This document shows, one piece after another, positions 41,121-50,800 of a stretch of 64,000 nt of DNA. How positions within the stretch are numbered: position 1 is the first letter of the stretch; each line of letters opens with the position of its first letter. Below the pieces are notes generated by a model. That model was not told the DNA's origin. It searched no databases and worked only from the letters and a program-made list of their open reading frames with translations. The translations under genes and the position numbers were made by a program. The stretch is taken from NCBI RefSeq assembly GCF_910592395.1, contig NC_088314.1, forward strand, positions 14,508,001-14,572,000, given 5' to 3'. This stretch comes from Lineus longissimus (lineage: Eukaryota > Nemertea > Pilidiophora > Heteronemertea > Lineidae).

Positions 41121-41725
41121 AGCCAGGCAGGCAGGCACGTGTCCCTGGCGACAGTGGTGACAGTGACGTCAGTGAGGGCTCGAACTGGCCGTGCTCGACA
41201 TTCAGTGCCGAATTTGGCACTCGAACCTGGGGGGAGGGGGGGGGGCAGCCGCCAGGCGAAAGAGCAGCGCCAGACCTGCATGAAACGCGTGTGAAAAGGT
41301 GGGCACGCTTGGAATAGTTCTCCGTCGGTTGCCGTTGGAAGATTCGCTTGGAAATAACTTGCTCACCGCCTCGATTGGCTTGTGTCGTTCCGCGCGGTGT
41401 TTGCGACCTACATTCAGACGCCCTAATCGGACGGACTCACCTCGAACTCCCAGGGCCCGCGAAGCCAGTCACACGCCCAGAACAGCTTGGCCACCGCGGG
41501 ACGAGGCGCGTCCTTCGACTTTCTAAGGAACTACTGTGCTGGGGGGGACACTCCTCGCTCCACGGACAATTTGCCTTGTCGATTCCCGAGGACACTGGCA
41601 CCTGCAACGTCGTCTGCTGCCATCTGGCGTTGACCAAATCAACTACGTCACACGCAGCCGAAACGTCACGGCTTGGACAATTCACGCCGTTTGCAACATG
41701 TAGAATTTTCGAAGCCGACGCCGGC
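41121..41725 (+). promoter_or_regulatory. U2 gene spacer, 3' part, unit 6
   Basis: 605 bp starting at AGCCAGGCAG, the middle of the spacer; the U2 3' part and about 310 bp of spacer are lost at the A6 fusion. One TGACGTCA (41161-41168) and the complete proximal block remain. No gene. Confidence 0.8.
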
Positions 41726-41750
41726 ATCGCTTCTCGGCCTATTGGCTAAG
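41726..41750 (+). ncRNA. U2 snRNA gene, 5' end (nt 1-25)
   Basis: ATCGCTTCTCGG..GGCTAAG, then A7 (TTCCAATAGTGTCGG). Confidence 0.95.
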
Positions 41751-41780
41751 TTCCAATAGTGTCGGTTGCTGCCTTTCAAG

Positions 41781-42709
41781 ATGGCGGGTGTCCACCGTAT
41801 CGACGCGATAGATGAGAAATACATTAACAGTCGTTTGGTTGCAGGAACAGTTCGGATCCATTGTAATTTTTTCGCCTTTCGTCATGATATCGTATCCTTT
41901 TTACGAGAGTTTGGTTTAGCCAAAGATACGTCATTGAGGTCTCGGCATAATAGTCTCTTGAGGACTCCCTCTGGTACAGTTTTTCGAGACGTGAATGAGG
42001 CCAGGCATTTTGCCTGTCTTGGCCAAGTGGTTTCTAAAACGAATAACGACGCATGGAGACCGGGGTTCGTGTAGTGAACCTACGGATCCATGAGAAGGAT
42101 AAACATTCGATCCCTCACCGCATAGACACGGCTGATGGTTATTCAATGCTAGTTACGTGCCGCGGGAGGTTGCCTCTGTGTCTGAGATGCAATAACATCG
42201 GGCATGTCAGGTCAGAGTGCCCTCGGGCCAAAGGGCCACCGTCGTCGTACGCCGGGGCGTTGGCCGGAGAGCGTGGCCCAGTTCGTCACGTTACAATAGA
42301 CGTAACTGACAGAGACGTAGTAGACGCTGATGACGTGGAATCGGTGCTTTCATCGTCAGATGGAGAGCCTGCCCCGACTGCCGAGCTTAAATCGGCTGTA
42401 TCATTGGTGGAGCCAGCTAAGGGCAGTGAGACGGTAACCGAGAGTGTGCCCGAGAGTGGTGAGTTTCCGTCGGATTGGTTCACCGGTTCTGACCCAAGTC
42501 AGAGGGCTTCCCAGAGCCAGGACTGCCAGGCTCCCCTGGGCCCGCCGTCTCAGCCGTCCCAGCTGGACGCTTTAGACTTGGCGAGAGAGTTATTCTCGTG
42601 TTCCCCCCTGAGCCTGGCTATCCCGCCGGGCCAGGGTCCGTCCCTGCACAAGAGACAAAGGACAGACTCTGAGTCTGAAAGTGTTTCAATGGATACGGCA
42701 GGTGTATAG
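41781..42709 (+). pseudogene. Family A ORF1 with micro-inversion and deletions (copy A7)
   Basis: ATG at 41781 (CAAGATGGCGGGTG). The first 54 codons match A3 closely. Bases 41943-41978 are the reverse complement of the A3 sequence, a 36-bp inversion that keeps the frame. About 170 bp are missing at about 42053, which shifts frame. The rest is open to 42709, with knuckle CLRCNNIGHVRSEC and the intact C-terminal AIPPGQGPSLHKRQR that is frameshifted in A3. An acidic-linker deletion removes about 12 codons relative to A3. Confidence 0.87.
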
Positions 42710-42892
42710 ACTTGGACTCTTAACGTCGAAACAACTGACTTCCTTAATGGACTATGGCCTTGATCTCCGGACTTGTAGTGTTTGCATCTCTTTATTTGGA
42801 ATACCGACCACCTCGACCCGCCCATGGACTATGCTTTTTCCTCCATTTGGAGTCATCTCTCTTCTTTATATTGTAAGTATGTTCCAATTTAG

Positions 42893-45800
42893 TTTCTCGG
42901 CCTATTGGCTAAGATCAAAGTGTAGTATCTGTTCTTATCTGTTTACTCCAAGTTTACTCCAAGTCAGGTCGGGGAGCAGCACGTGCCATATTCGTTTATT
43001 TATTTCGTTGATTTCGTTGATTTCGTTTAGCACTATGTGACGTTTTACAGCACCGATTCCGTTTTAGTTGGACCTTTTGTGAACAATTCGTTTTATTCAG
43101 TTGGCTGGAGCCTTTGTGTGGACCGAGTTTTAAGCCTTTGTGTTTCTGCACCAATTATTTTAACTTGCCAACGCCTAGGGTGTACATACACTGTACATAC
43201 ACTGTAAATAACGTTTTAAGTCATGGCGTCGACGTATGCCGGCGCCGTGGCATATCAAGATGGGGCCTATGAGGCAGAAGTTATTGAAGTCATTAATAGA
43301 AGCGATAGGTCGGTTGACTATAGAACTAATAAGGACGATGGTGAAATTAAACAGTACAAGATTGTGAAGGCATTGGTAGAAAGGGGAATCCCCATAGAAA
43401 GTATAAAAACAGTGATGAAAGTAAGCCAAGGGCACTTTAGTGTGAGATTCGAGAAGGGGGACCCCCAAATGGAGGAAGCCCCTGCAGTGCTAGAAGTAGA
43501 CGGGGTAGGGTTATGGATGGAAAAGGCCATTGACTTTGAGGTTAAGAGATTCCACACTAGTCGCTATGTAAAAATCCATAACTATCCGGGAGAGTGTGAT
43601 GTAGAATGGGTGAGGGAAGGGTTGCAAAAATACGGACTGGTGAAGGCAGTAAAGAGGGAGATGTTAAGAGAATACGGGACGGTTGAAAGTGGAACTGTGA
43701 CGGCTATAATGAATGTGGGGGCAAAGGTCCCCAAGGTGATATACATCAAAGGAAACCGATTCCGAACATGGTACAGGGGACAAGAAGATGAGCTAAGGGG
43801 TGAATCCACGTGTTATAGATGTAGGAGAAAGGGGCACTATCGATATGAATGTACAGAACTGTTAGGAGTAGGAGAGGAGCAGAGTGAGAAGGAAGAGAGA
43901 CGGGTGAAAAGTGTGGTGAGGAGTGTGGAAAAGGAAGGAGAGAGAAGCATGGTGAACAACGAGAAGGAGTCGATTGACGGGAAAGAAGAGAACGTAGCTG
44001 GCAGGTCTGAGGAGTTGGGAGTGTGTGTCGAAGATGGCGAGACGGAGAAGGGTGACGGGGAAGGAAATGGAGGCGCGGGAGAAACGAATGTCGTGAAACC
44101 GGGAGAATGGAAGAAAGTGGTGAAGAATAGGAGGAGAGGGGAAGAGTCGGTGTGGGATACGCCCACAGAAGTGCAAGATAGGTTGAGAACAGCAAAAGAA
44201 GTGTTAGAAGACAGTGACAATGAAGTAAGGGACTTATCGAGACCCCTAAGCATCGATTTAGATTCACCAACGAATGTGGAAAGAATTTTGAAGGGTTTTG
44301 CGGGTAGCAGGCAGACTACTCCCGACGGGGATGCAGAGCGGCGTGAGGGCACTGCCAAGAGGGGCAATGATAGGGTAGAAAAAAGCCCAGAAGACCGATC
44401 TGTTAAAGATCAAACTACACCGGTGGTCAAAAAGCCCAACTTGGGGGTGCCACCACGCCCGAGGCGTAGCCCGCCAGGGAGGGGTCGGAATGTGCCTGCA
44501 AAACCCTTCAAACATTAACTTAATGGATCCTCTCTTTATTTTCATCTGTATATTAATGGCGGTAACTGTGGTCTCAATGAATGTGAACGGGTTATATGAA
44601 AAAAGGACGAGTGTTTTAAATAAAATAGTAAGGTTAAAGTGTGATGTGGCATGTATACAGGAAGTGCATGTGGTGCCGGACAATTTGGGACCATGGATTA
44701 ATCGGAACTACGGACTTCATTTCTATAGCAGTAGCCAGGCCCACGCAGGCGCGGCCATCATTACCAGAACTGCTGTAGAAAGGGAGTTTGTAGTTCCAGG
44801 GGGGTTAGAGGGGAGAATATGCCATGTGCGCCTGGGGTCCGGCACGCATGTTCTCTCTGTATACATGCCCACACAGAATCCAATTAAAAACCACGATAAA
44901 GCTATAATCTTCTGTCAAAAGCTAAAAGAGTATGTGAGGAAATTTAGGGGGGAACAGTGGATTTTAGGGGGGGACTTTAATTTTGCTTCGGGAAGGAACG
45001 ATAGAGGGACGGGGACTTTGTTATCAGGGGACATCTTGTATAAAAAGCTTTGGCAGGAGATTATAGATTTATTAAATATTAAAGATGCATTTAGGGATTT
45101 AAATCCCACGGTAGATAGTTTCACTTTTTATAGAGGCCAAACTAGGTCCAGAATTGACCGTATTTATACGAATTTAAAGGTAGGTAAGGTAGATCATGTC
45201 CCACTGGTTTTTACAGACCATTACGGTGTGTTGGGTGCGGTAGAAAGTACAGGGAAGAAGAAAATGGGAAAGGGATTTTGGAAAATTAATAATAGCCTAT
45301 TAGGGGAAGAGGGGACAGTAAGGGAGGTAACACAGTTTTGGAAGGGTTGGCAAAAAAGGAAGGGAAATTTTGGGTGTCCAATAGAGTGGTGGGAGAAGGG
45401 GAAACAAAAGTTACAGGGGATCTTCAAAAGGAATGGTAAGAGGGTGAACAGGGAGAGAGGGGAAGGTATTTTAGCTTTGGAGAGGGAGTTGGACTTTTTG
45501 GGGAAGGAGAGGGACAGAGGGGTGGACATTACAAGGCGGTGGGGGGAAGTAAGAGGGGAATTGAGCAAATTGGAAATGGCAGATTTGGAGGGGGCAAAAG
45601 TGAGGGCGGGGGCAAAATTCATAGAGGAGAGGGAAGCACCGACCACTGATTTTTTCAAGGTAGAAGTGAGGACAAAGACAGTTATTGATCAGTTAAAGGA
45701 TGAAAATGGAAAGGTTTTAGAAGAACAAGATGAAATTTTAAAAGAGGTACAAAGGTTTTACGAGAATTTATATAGGAAAGGTGATACGGTAAAGGTGGCT

Positions 45801-47756
45801 AGGGACAGGTTCGCATCAAAAATCCATAAGAAACTAACTGGGGAACAACAAAATAAATTGGAGGGTTTGTTATCTACAGGGGAGGTTTTGAGGGAATTAA
45901 AAAATATGAAGGCGGGAAAATCACCGGGGATTGATGGGTTAGGAAAAGAGTTTTATTTGTATTACTGGGAGCTATTGGGGGACGATTTGGTAGAGACTAT
46001 AAATAATGTATTCTTACGGGAAAAACTGGGGGGAACGATGAAAACGGCAGTGATATCTATTTTGTTCAAAAAAGGGGATCCGAGGGATATTAAAAATTAT
46101 AGACCTGTAAGTTTGCTAACGGTAGATTACAAGATTATCACCAAAGTTTTAAAGTCGAGACTGTCGGGGGTCATGGGCGACCTAGTGCACCCTGATCAGG
46201 CATGCGGAGTCCCCAAAAGATCAATCAATGATCAACTGTTCAATATTCAAACCGTCATCGAACATGCGGCGGACTCCGGGGGTGCACTGGTGGCCGTTGA
46301 CCTCCGAAAAGCCTTCGATTTAGTATCTCATGAATGGCTATTTCAATGTTTAGAGACCATGAGGTTTGGCCGAAATTTTATGAGATGGATGAGGGTGCTG
46401 TATGATGCGCCGGAGAGTAGGGTGCTGGTGAATGGATTCCTGTCAGGGACATTCAGGGTGGGCAGATCAGTTAGACAGGGCTGCAGTCTGTCCCCGCTGC
46501 TGTTTGTACTCTGCCAGGAGCCGCTCGCCTGCGCCGTGCGCTCCGACGAACGGGTACGGGGCATTAAGCTGCCTAACGTAAAACAAGAGGTTAAAAACAT
46601 TGCCTTTGCGGATGATGCCACGCACCCGATTGCAGCACCCTGTATACGAGCTCTATTCTCCATATACAATGATTTCGGCCAAGCCTCGGGGTCTGATATA
46701 AATATATCAAAGACAGAAATATTATTGTTAGGCGGTTTTTCGCACCAAAACATCCCTATAGAGTACAGGAAATATATAGTGAAAATTTCAAACATTTTGG
46801 GGATACCCTGGAACAAGGCAGGGCCTTGTGGGAAGACATATTGGAAGAAAATCATGGAAAAAGTGGGGAAAACAATAAAGTTATGGGAAAATAGACACCT
46901 GTCCTTTATAGGGAAAGTTTTGGTGATAAAAACCGTCCTCGTTTCTAAATTATGGTACGGAGCGAGAATTATGAAATTGCCAATGAAATATTGTACCGGG
47001 TTTGTGAAATTATTGTTTAAATTTTTATGGTCAAACAAAATGGAATTGATTAAAAGAAGCACTATGGTGCAGGCAATTGAAGATGGAGGGGTAGGGATGC
47101 CGCATGTAGCCAGTAAATGTCGGGCCCTGTTCATGGAAAGGTTAAAAAGACTCTACCACGTACAAGACGAGGGGGTCACACAGCCATGGATAGGGTACGG
47201 CATTTACAAAGCGGGCATAACACTGCGGCATCACTGCCCCGAAATTGCCAAAAATACTTATATGCACAGAGTTATTGGTAGACACGGTGTGTGGGAAGAG
47301 GTTTTATACCAGTGTAAAGCGGCAAAGTTGGGTATGGGTAGGTCACAATGGGTTAAAATCACAGCTGCTGCTTTATATGAGAAAATTATGAAAAATGGGG
47401 TTCAAATCCCACATACCGTGTGTACCAAAATGTATAATATCAACTGGAAAAAGATATGGAAAAACATATGGCACAACAAAATTTTATATAATAATGAGAA
47501 AGAACTATTTTATAAATTTGTACACAGAGCATTACCTGTAAAATCCTTGTTTAAATATTTGCCAAATATCCAGAAGAACTGTGCGAGGTGTAAAATGCAG
47601 ACGGAATCCATGAAACATGCTTTTTATGATTGCGCTACGATACAGCCTGTTTTGAACTCGTTGTCAAATTTGTCAAGAATACAAGGATGGCCAGCGCCAA
47701 CCTGGGAAAATATCACATGTCCGGTTTTTGCAAATAGCAAAGGGGTAGATAAAATA
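42893..47756 (+). mobile_element. U2-targeted LINE, family B, copy B1, off-target and carrying a U2 leader
   Basis: Bases 42893-42939 are U2 nt 5-50 (with one extra A relative to human), followed at once by the family B 5' end at 42940. The unit lies inside copy A7 between ORF1 and ORF2 and is flanked by GTT(C/T)CAATTTAG (42881-42892 and 47757-47768). About 20 bp of the A inter-ORF sequence are missing. The 5' UTR 42940-43222 holds an 11-bp direct repeat (GTTTACTCCAA) and no gene. There is no 3' UTR and no poly(A): the 3' end is truncated within ORF2. Confidence 0.88.
43223..44518 (+). CDS. Family B ORF1 (gag-like CCHC protein), intact (copy B1)
   Basis: 431 codons. The N-terminal two-thirds is an ordered-looking domain (SVDYRTNKDDGEIKQYKIVKAL, GHFSVRFEKGDP, RYVKIHNYPGECDVEWVREGL), then one knuckle CYRCRRKGHYRYEC (C-x2-C-x4-H-x4-C, about residues 197-210). 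A long acidic, low-complexity tail ends with PPRPRRSPPGRGRN. It is expected to bind the element RNA. It overlaps the first possible ORF2 ATG by 29 nt. It is unlike family A ORF1 except for the general plan and the proline-basic C-terminus. A second copy in B2 confirms the frame. Confidence 0.9.
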   Translation: MASTYAGAVAYQDGAYEAEVIEVINRSDRSVDYRTNKDDGEIKQYKIVKALVERGIPIESIKTVMKVSQGHFSVRFEKGDPQMEEAPAVLEVDGVGLWMEKAIDFEVKRFHTSRYVKIHNYPGECDVEWVREGLQKYGLVKAVKREMLREYGTVESGTVTAIMNVGAKVPKVIYIKGNRFRTWYRGQEDELRGESTCYRCRRKGHYRYECTELLGVGEEQSEKEERRVKSVVRSVEKEGERSMVNNEKESIDGKEENVAGRSEELGVCVEDGETEKGDGEGNGGAGETNVVKPGEWKKVVKNRRRGEESVWDTPTEVQDRLRTAKEVLEDSDNEVRDLSRPLSIDLDSPTNVERILKGFAGSRQTTPDGDAERREGTAKRGNDRVEKSPEDRSVKDQTTPVVKKPNLGVPPRPRRSPPGRGRNVPAKPFKH

Positions 47757-47768
47757 GTTTCAATTTAG
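44556..47768 (+). CDS. Family B ORF2, endonuclease/reverse transcriptase, 3'-truncated (copy B1)
   Basis: Open frame from ATG 44490 (inside ORF1). The start at 44556 (MAVTVVSMNVNGLYEKR) is more likely because the endonuclease begins there and B2 has the same Met. Endonuclease: SMNVNG, CIQEVHV, LGGDFNFA, RIDRIY and FTDHYG. RT: SPGIDGLGKEF, KNYRPVSLLTVDYK, AVDLRKAFDLVSH, RQGCSLSPLLFVLCQEP and FADD (about 46610-46621). Terminal knuckle CARCKMQTESMKHAFYDC. About 43 codons follow the knuckle against about 118 in family A, and the stop TAG lies in the flanking repeat, so the last part is missing. No internal break in more than 1060 codons. Confidence 0.9.
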   Translation: MAVTVVSMNVNGLYEKRTSVLNKIVRLKCDVACIQEVHVVPDNLGPWINRNYGLHFYSSSQAHAGAAIITRTAVEREFVVPGGLEGRICHVRLGSGTHVLSVYMPTQNPIKNHDKAIIFCQKLKEYVRKFRGEQWILGGDFNFASGRNDRGTGTLLSGDILYKKLWQEIIDLLNIKDAFRDLNPTVDSFTFYRGQTRSRIDRIYTNLKVGKVDHVPLVFTDHYGVLGAVESTGKKKMGKGFWKINNSLLGEEGTVREVTQFWKGWQKRKGNFGCPIEWWEKGKQKLQGIFKRNGKRVNRERGEGILALERELDFLGKERDRGVDITRRWGEVRGELSKLEMADLEGAKVRAGAKFIEEREAPTTDFFKVEVRTKTVIDQLKDENGKVLEEQDEILKEVQRFYENLYRKGDTVKVARDRFASKIHKKLTGEQQNKLEGLLSTGEVLRELKNMKAGKSPGIDGLGKEFYLYYWELLGDDLVETINNVFLREKLGGTMKTAVISILFKKGDPRDIKNYRPVSLLTVDYKIITKVLKSRLSGVMGDLVHPDQACGVPKRSINDQLFNIQTVIEHAADSGGALVAVDLRKAFDLVSHEWLFQCLETMRFGRNFMRWMRVLYDAPESRVLVNGFLSGTFRVGRSVRQGCSLSPLLFVLCQEPLACAVRSDERVRGIKLPNVKQEVKNIAFADDATHPIAAPCIRALFSIYNDFGQASGSDINISKTEILLLGGFSHQNIPIEYRKYIVKISNILGIPWNKAGPCGKTYWKKIMEKVGKTIKLWENRHLSFIGKVLVIKTVLVSKLWYGARIMKLPMKYCTGFVKLLFKFLWSNKMELIKRSTMVQAIEDGGVGMPHVASKCRALFMERLKRLYHVQDEGVTQPWIGYGIYKAGITLRHHCPEIAKNTYMHRVIGRHGVWEEVLYQCKAAKLGMGRSQWVKITAAALYEKIMKNGVQIPHTVCTKMYNINWKKIWKNIWHNKILYNNEKELFYKFVHRALPVKSLFKYLPNIQKNCARCKMQTESMKHAFYDCATIQPVLNSLSNLSRIQGWPAPTWENITCPVFANSKGVDKIVSI

Positions 47769-47820
47769 TATCTGTATATTTTTCAGCCTTTGCCGTGTTG
47801 TTCCCTATTTTTGATCTATA
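47769..47820 (+). other. Family A inter-ORF region resumes after B1 (copy A7)
   Basis: TATCTGTATATTTTTCAGCC and the following bases up to the ORF2 ATG, nearly identical to A3. Confidence 0.8.
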
Positions 47821-50800
47821 ATGCCTCGTATTTCATTTTCTAGCCTCAATTGTCGGGGTCTTTCAAGTTTTTCAAAACAGTGTCTGATTTCTGATTTCCT
47901 TTTACATTTTGATCTTGATTTTGTATTTTTACAAGAAACTAATGTTGGTTCTCTCTCCCTTGCCAAGAGGATTGAGTCTTATTTTTACGCCAAAGCCTTT
48001 TGGTCTTTTTCTTCTCAGAAGAGTACTGGCTCTGCCATTTTCATATTTTCTTCGGATGTTATTACTGGGAACTTTTCTTATGACTTAGACGGCCGTCTTA
48101 TTTTTCTTGACATAGATGTCAGAGGGTTAAAACTCCGATTGGTAAATATTTATGCTCCCACAAATGAGGCCGAACGTAGGACATTTTTAACCACACTTTA
48201 TACTTATTTCAATACAAGTCGTAAGATTATTTTGGGTGGTGATTTTAATTGTGTTATGTCCACCAAATTAGACAAGGTTGGGGGGAACCCCGCCCGAGGC
48301 TTAGTTGGTTCGGACGAATTATTTTCTTTGTGTCGGGATTTTTCTTTGTCAGATGTTTTCAGATCACTTTATCCAAAATCAGTGACCACAACTTGGCATT
48401 CAAACGCCGTACACTGCAGGTTGGATCGTTTTTATATTTCTAAGGAATTAATGAGTAACGTCTCAGAATTCCTGGTATGCCCGACGCCATCAAGTATTTC
48501 TGATCACGACCTTATTATTATGCGAATCGTACCGAGTAATACTATTCACCTCGGGCGAAGTTATTGGAAGTGCAATAACTCTATAATTTCTGATCGTGCT
48601 TTTGTTAAAAGTTTTTATGATTTCTGGTCGCAGAAAATGACCGGGTTTATTTTGTCTTTAAATAGCTGGGATATTTTAAAGTCGGACATAAAAGATTTTA
48701 TTATTGCTTTTTCTCGGCGTAAAGCCAATGTTTCTAAATCCGTTATTAATTCTCTTAGGAGGCAGTATTCTATGTTACAAAAATCCTCATTATCTTCTTC
48801 TAGTCCGCAAGACTATAGTGATCAAATTAATGTTATTAGGGAACAACTTTCTTCTCTACATAACAAAGAGGTTTTTGGTGTTTTTATTCGCTCTAAATGC
48901 GATTTTTTAAAAGATTCGGAGAAGCCCTCCAAGTATCATTTTATTAAGGAAAGGAAACGTAGTGAAAAGAAAGTTATTAATAAATTAGTGGTTGAAGGAC
49001 AAGTTTTTTCAGACACGGAGTCTATTTCTAATGCTTTTCGGACCTTTTATTCTCAATTATTTTCTGATGAGGGTATTGACGCTGACCTCATGAATGATTT
49101 TCTTTCTGACCTTCCTCAGCTCTCGTCTTCTGACGCAGAGCTGTGTGACGGGCCTATTCTTTTAGAGGAAATTTTGTCTGCACTGAAGGGCATGCAGAAT
49201 AACAAATCGCCCGGTTCGGATGGTTTAGGAAAGGAGTTTTATCTCGGTTTCTTTGATTTAGTAGGCCCATTGTTAGTTTCACTATATAGTCTTATTTTTG
49301 ATGAGGGCCTTTTGTCCGAGTCCCAGCGGCTCTCTTATATTTCTTTATTGTGTAAAGACCCAACCAATTCTGAGGACATGAAGAATTGGAGGCCTATTTC
49401 TCTTTTAAATATTGATTATAAGGTTTTGTCCAAAATTTTAACTACTCGTTTAGGCAATGTCATGCCATCTATTATTCATATTGATCAGACGTCCGGGATC
49501 AAAGGGCGATCTCTCACAGATAATCTACATTTATTACGTAATATTTTTGATTTTGTTAGTCAGAAGGATATTCCCTGTGCCTGGATTAATCTGGATTTTT
49601 TAAAGGCTTTTGATAGATGTTCTCATCAGTTTCTTTTTGAGGCAATCACCCGTTATGGTTTTAATGATTCTTTTCAGAAATGGATTCGTATCCTCTATAA
49701 TAATGTTTCTTCCTCTGTTATTGTAAATAATTACGTTTCTAAACCTTTTTCATATTCTCGTGGTGTACGGCAAGGCTGTAGTATTTCTCCTTTATTATTT
49801 GTCTTGTGTCTTGAGCCTATGGCTATTAAAATACGTAAGGAAGAGGCCATTAAAGGATTATCCCTTCCCGGACGGCCGGGGTCTGTCAAAAATATAATGT
49901 TCGCCGATGACGTCACTGGTGTTGTTACCAGTGACCGAGGCATGGCCTCTTTCATGAATATTGTTAAACTTTTTTGTCTCGCATCTGGTTTTTCTCTCAA
50001 CCTTATTAAGTCCAAAGGGTTTTTTCTTGGGAAGTGGAAGTTGCGGAGCGACCATCCCTTTGGCATTTCTTGGCCGGACAGGGTTAAATTACTAGGTTGT
50101 CTTTTTGGGTATACGGTTTCTTTTGATGATGTTTGGGGTCCGATTTTGAATAAATTTATTAAAGTTCTTAATTTCTCTAAGTTATCTGGTCTTACTTTAA
50201 AACAGAAGTCTATTATTATTAGTACGTTTGCGTGTTCGAAGATATGGTATACTGGTAGTGTGTATTTTATGCCTAAATGTTATGTAAATAAATTTCAATT
50301 GGTTATTTTTAAATTTCTATGGCCTCGTGCCAATTTTGAGCCTGTAGCTCGTGCTACTGTTTTTCTTCCCTTTCTATCAGGCGGTCTCGCCATTGTTAAT
50401 ATCAGTAAAAAGTTAGCCGCTCTGGCAATTAAACATATATCTACCTATATTATTAATCATAGTGCCTCTTGGCACCCTTTTTCAAATTACTGGTGTGCCC
50501 TACAGTTTTGTAAATATAATAATTCCCTTTGGTCTAATTCTTGTCCTCATGGTAACCAAATGCCTCTATATTATAGATATGCCGTTAAATGTTTTCAATT
50601 TTTCAAGACCACCTTTCCTAATATCGACCCATGTAAAATTACCGTTAAAATGATTACTTCTCTCCTTACTAGTTGTACAACAAAACCTCCCAGATGTATT
50701 ACATTGTTTCCCTATGTTAATTTTAAACATGTTTTTGTAAACCTGCATGATCGGTTTATTGACCCCGCTTCGCGGGACGTTTCTTATAGGCTGATCATGC

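Noticed and set aside
42893-42939. A small intact U2 5' region as a separate U2 gene copy
   Set aside because: It has no U2 promoter upstream (family A inter-ORF sequence precedes it), so it is better read as a leader carried in with B1.
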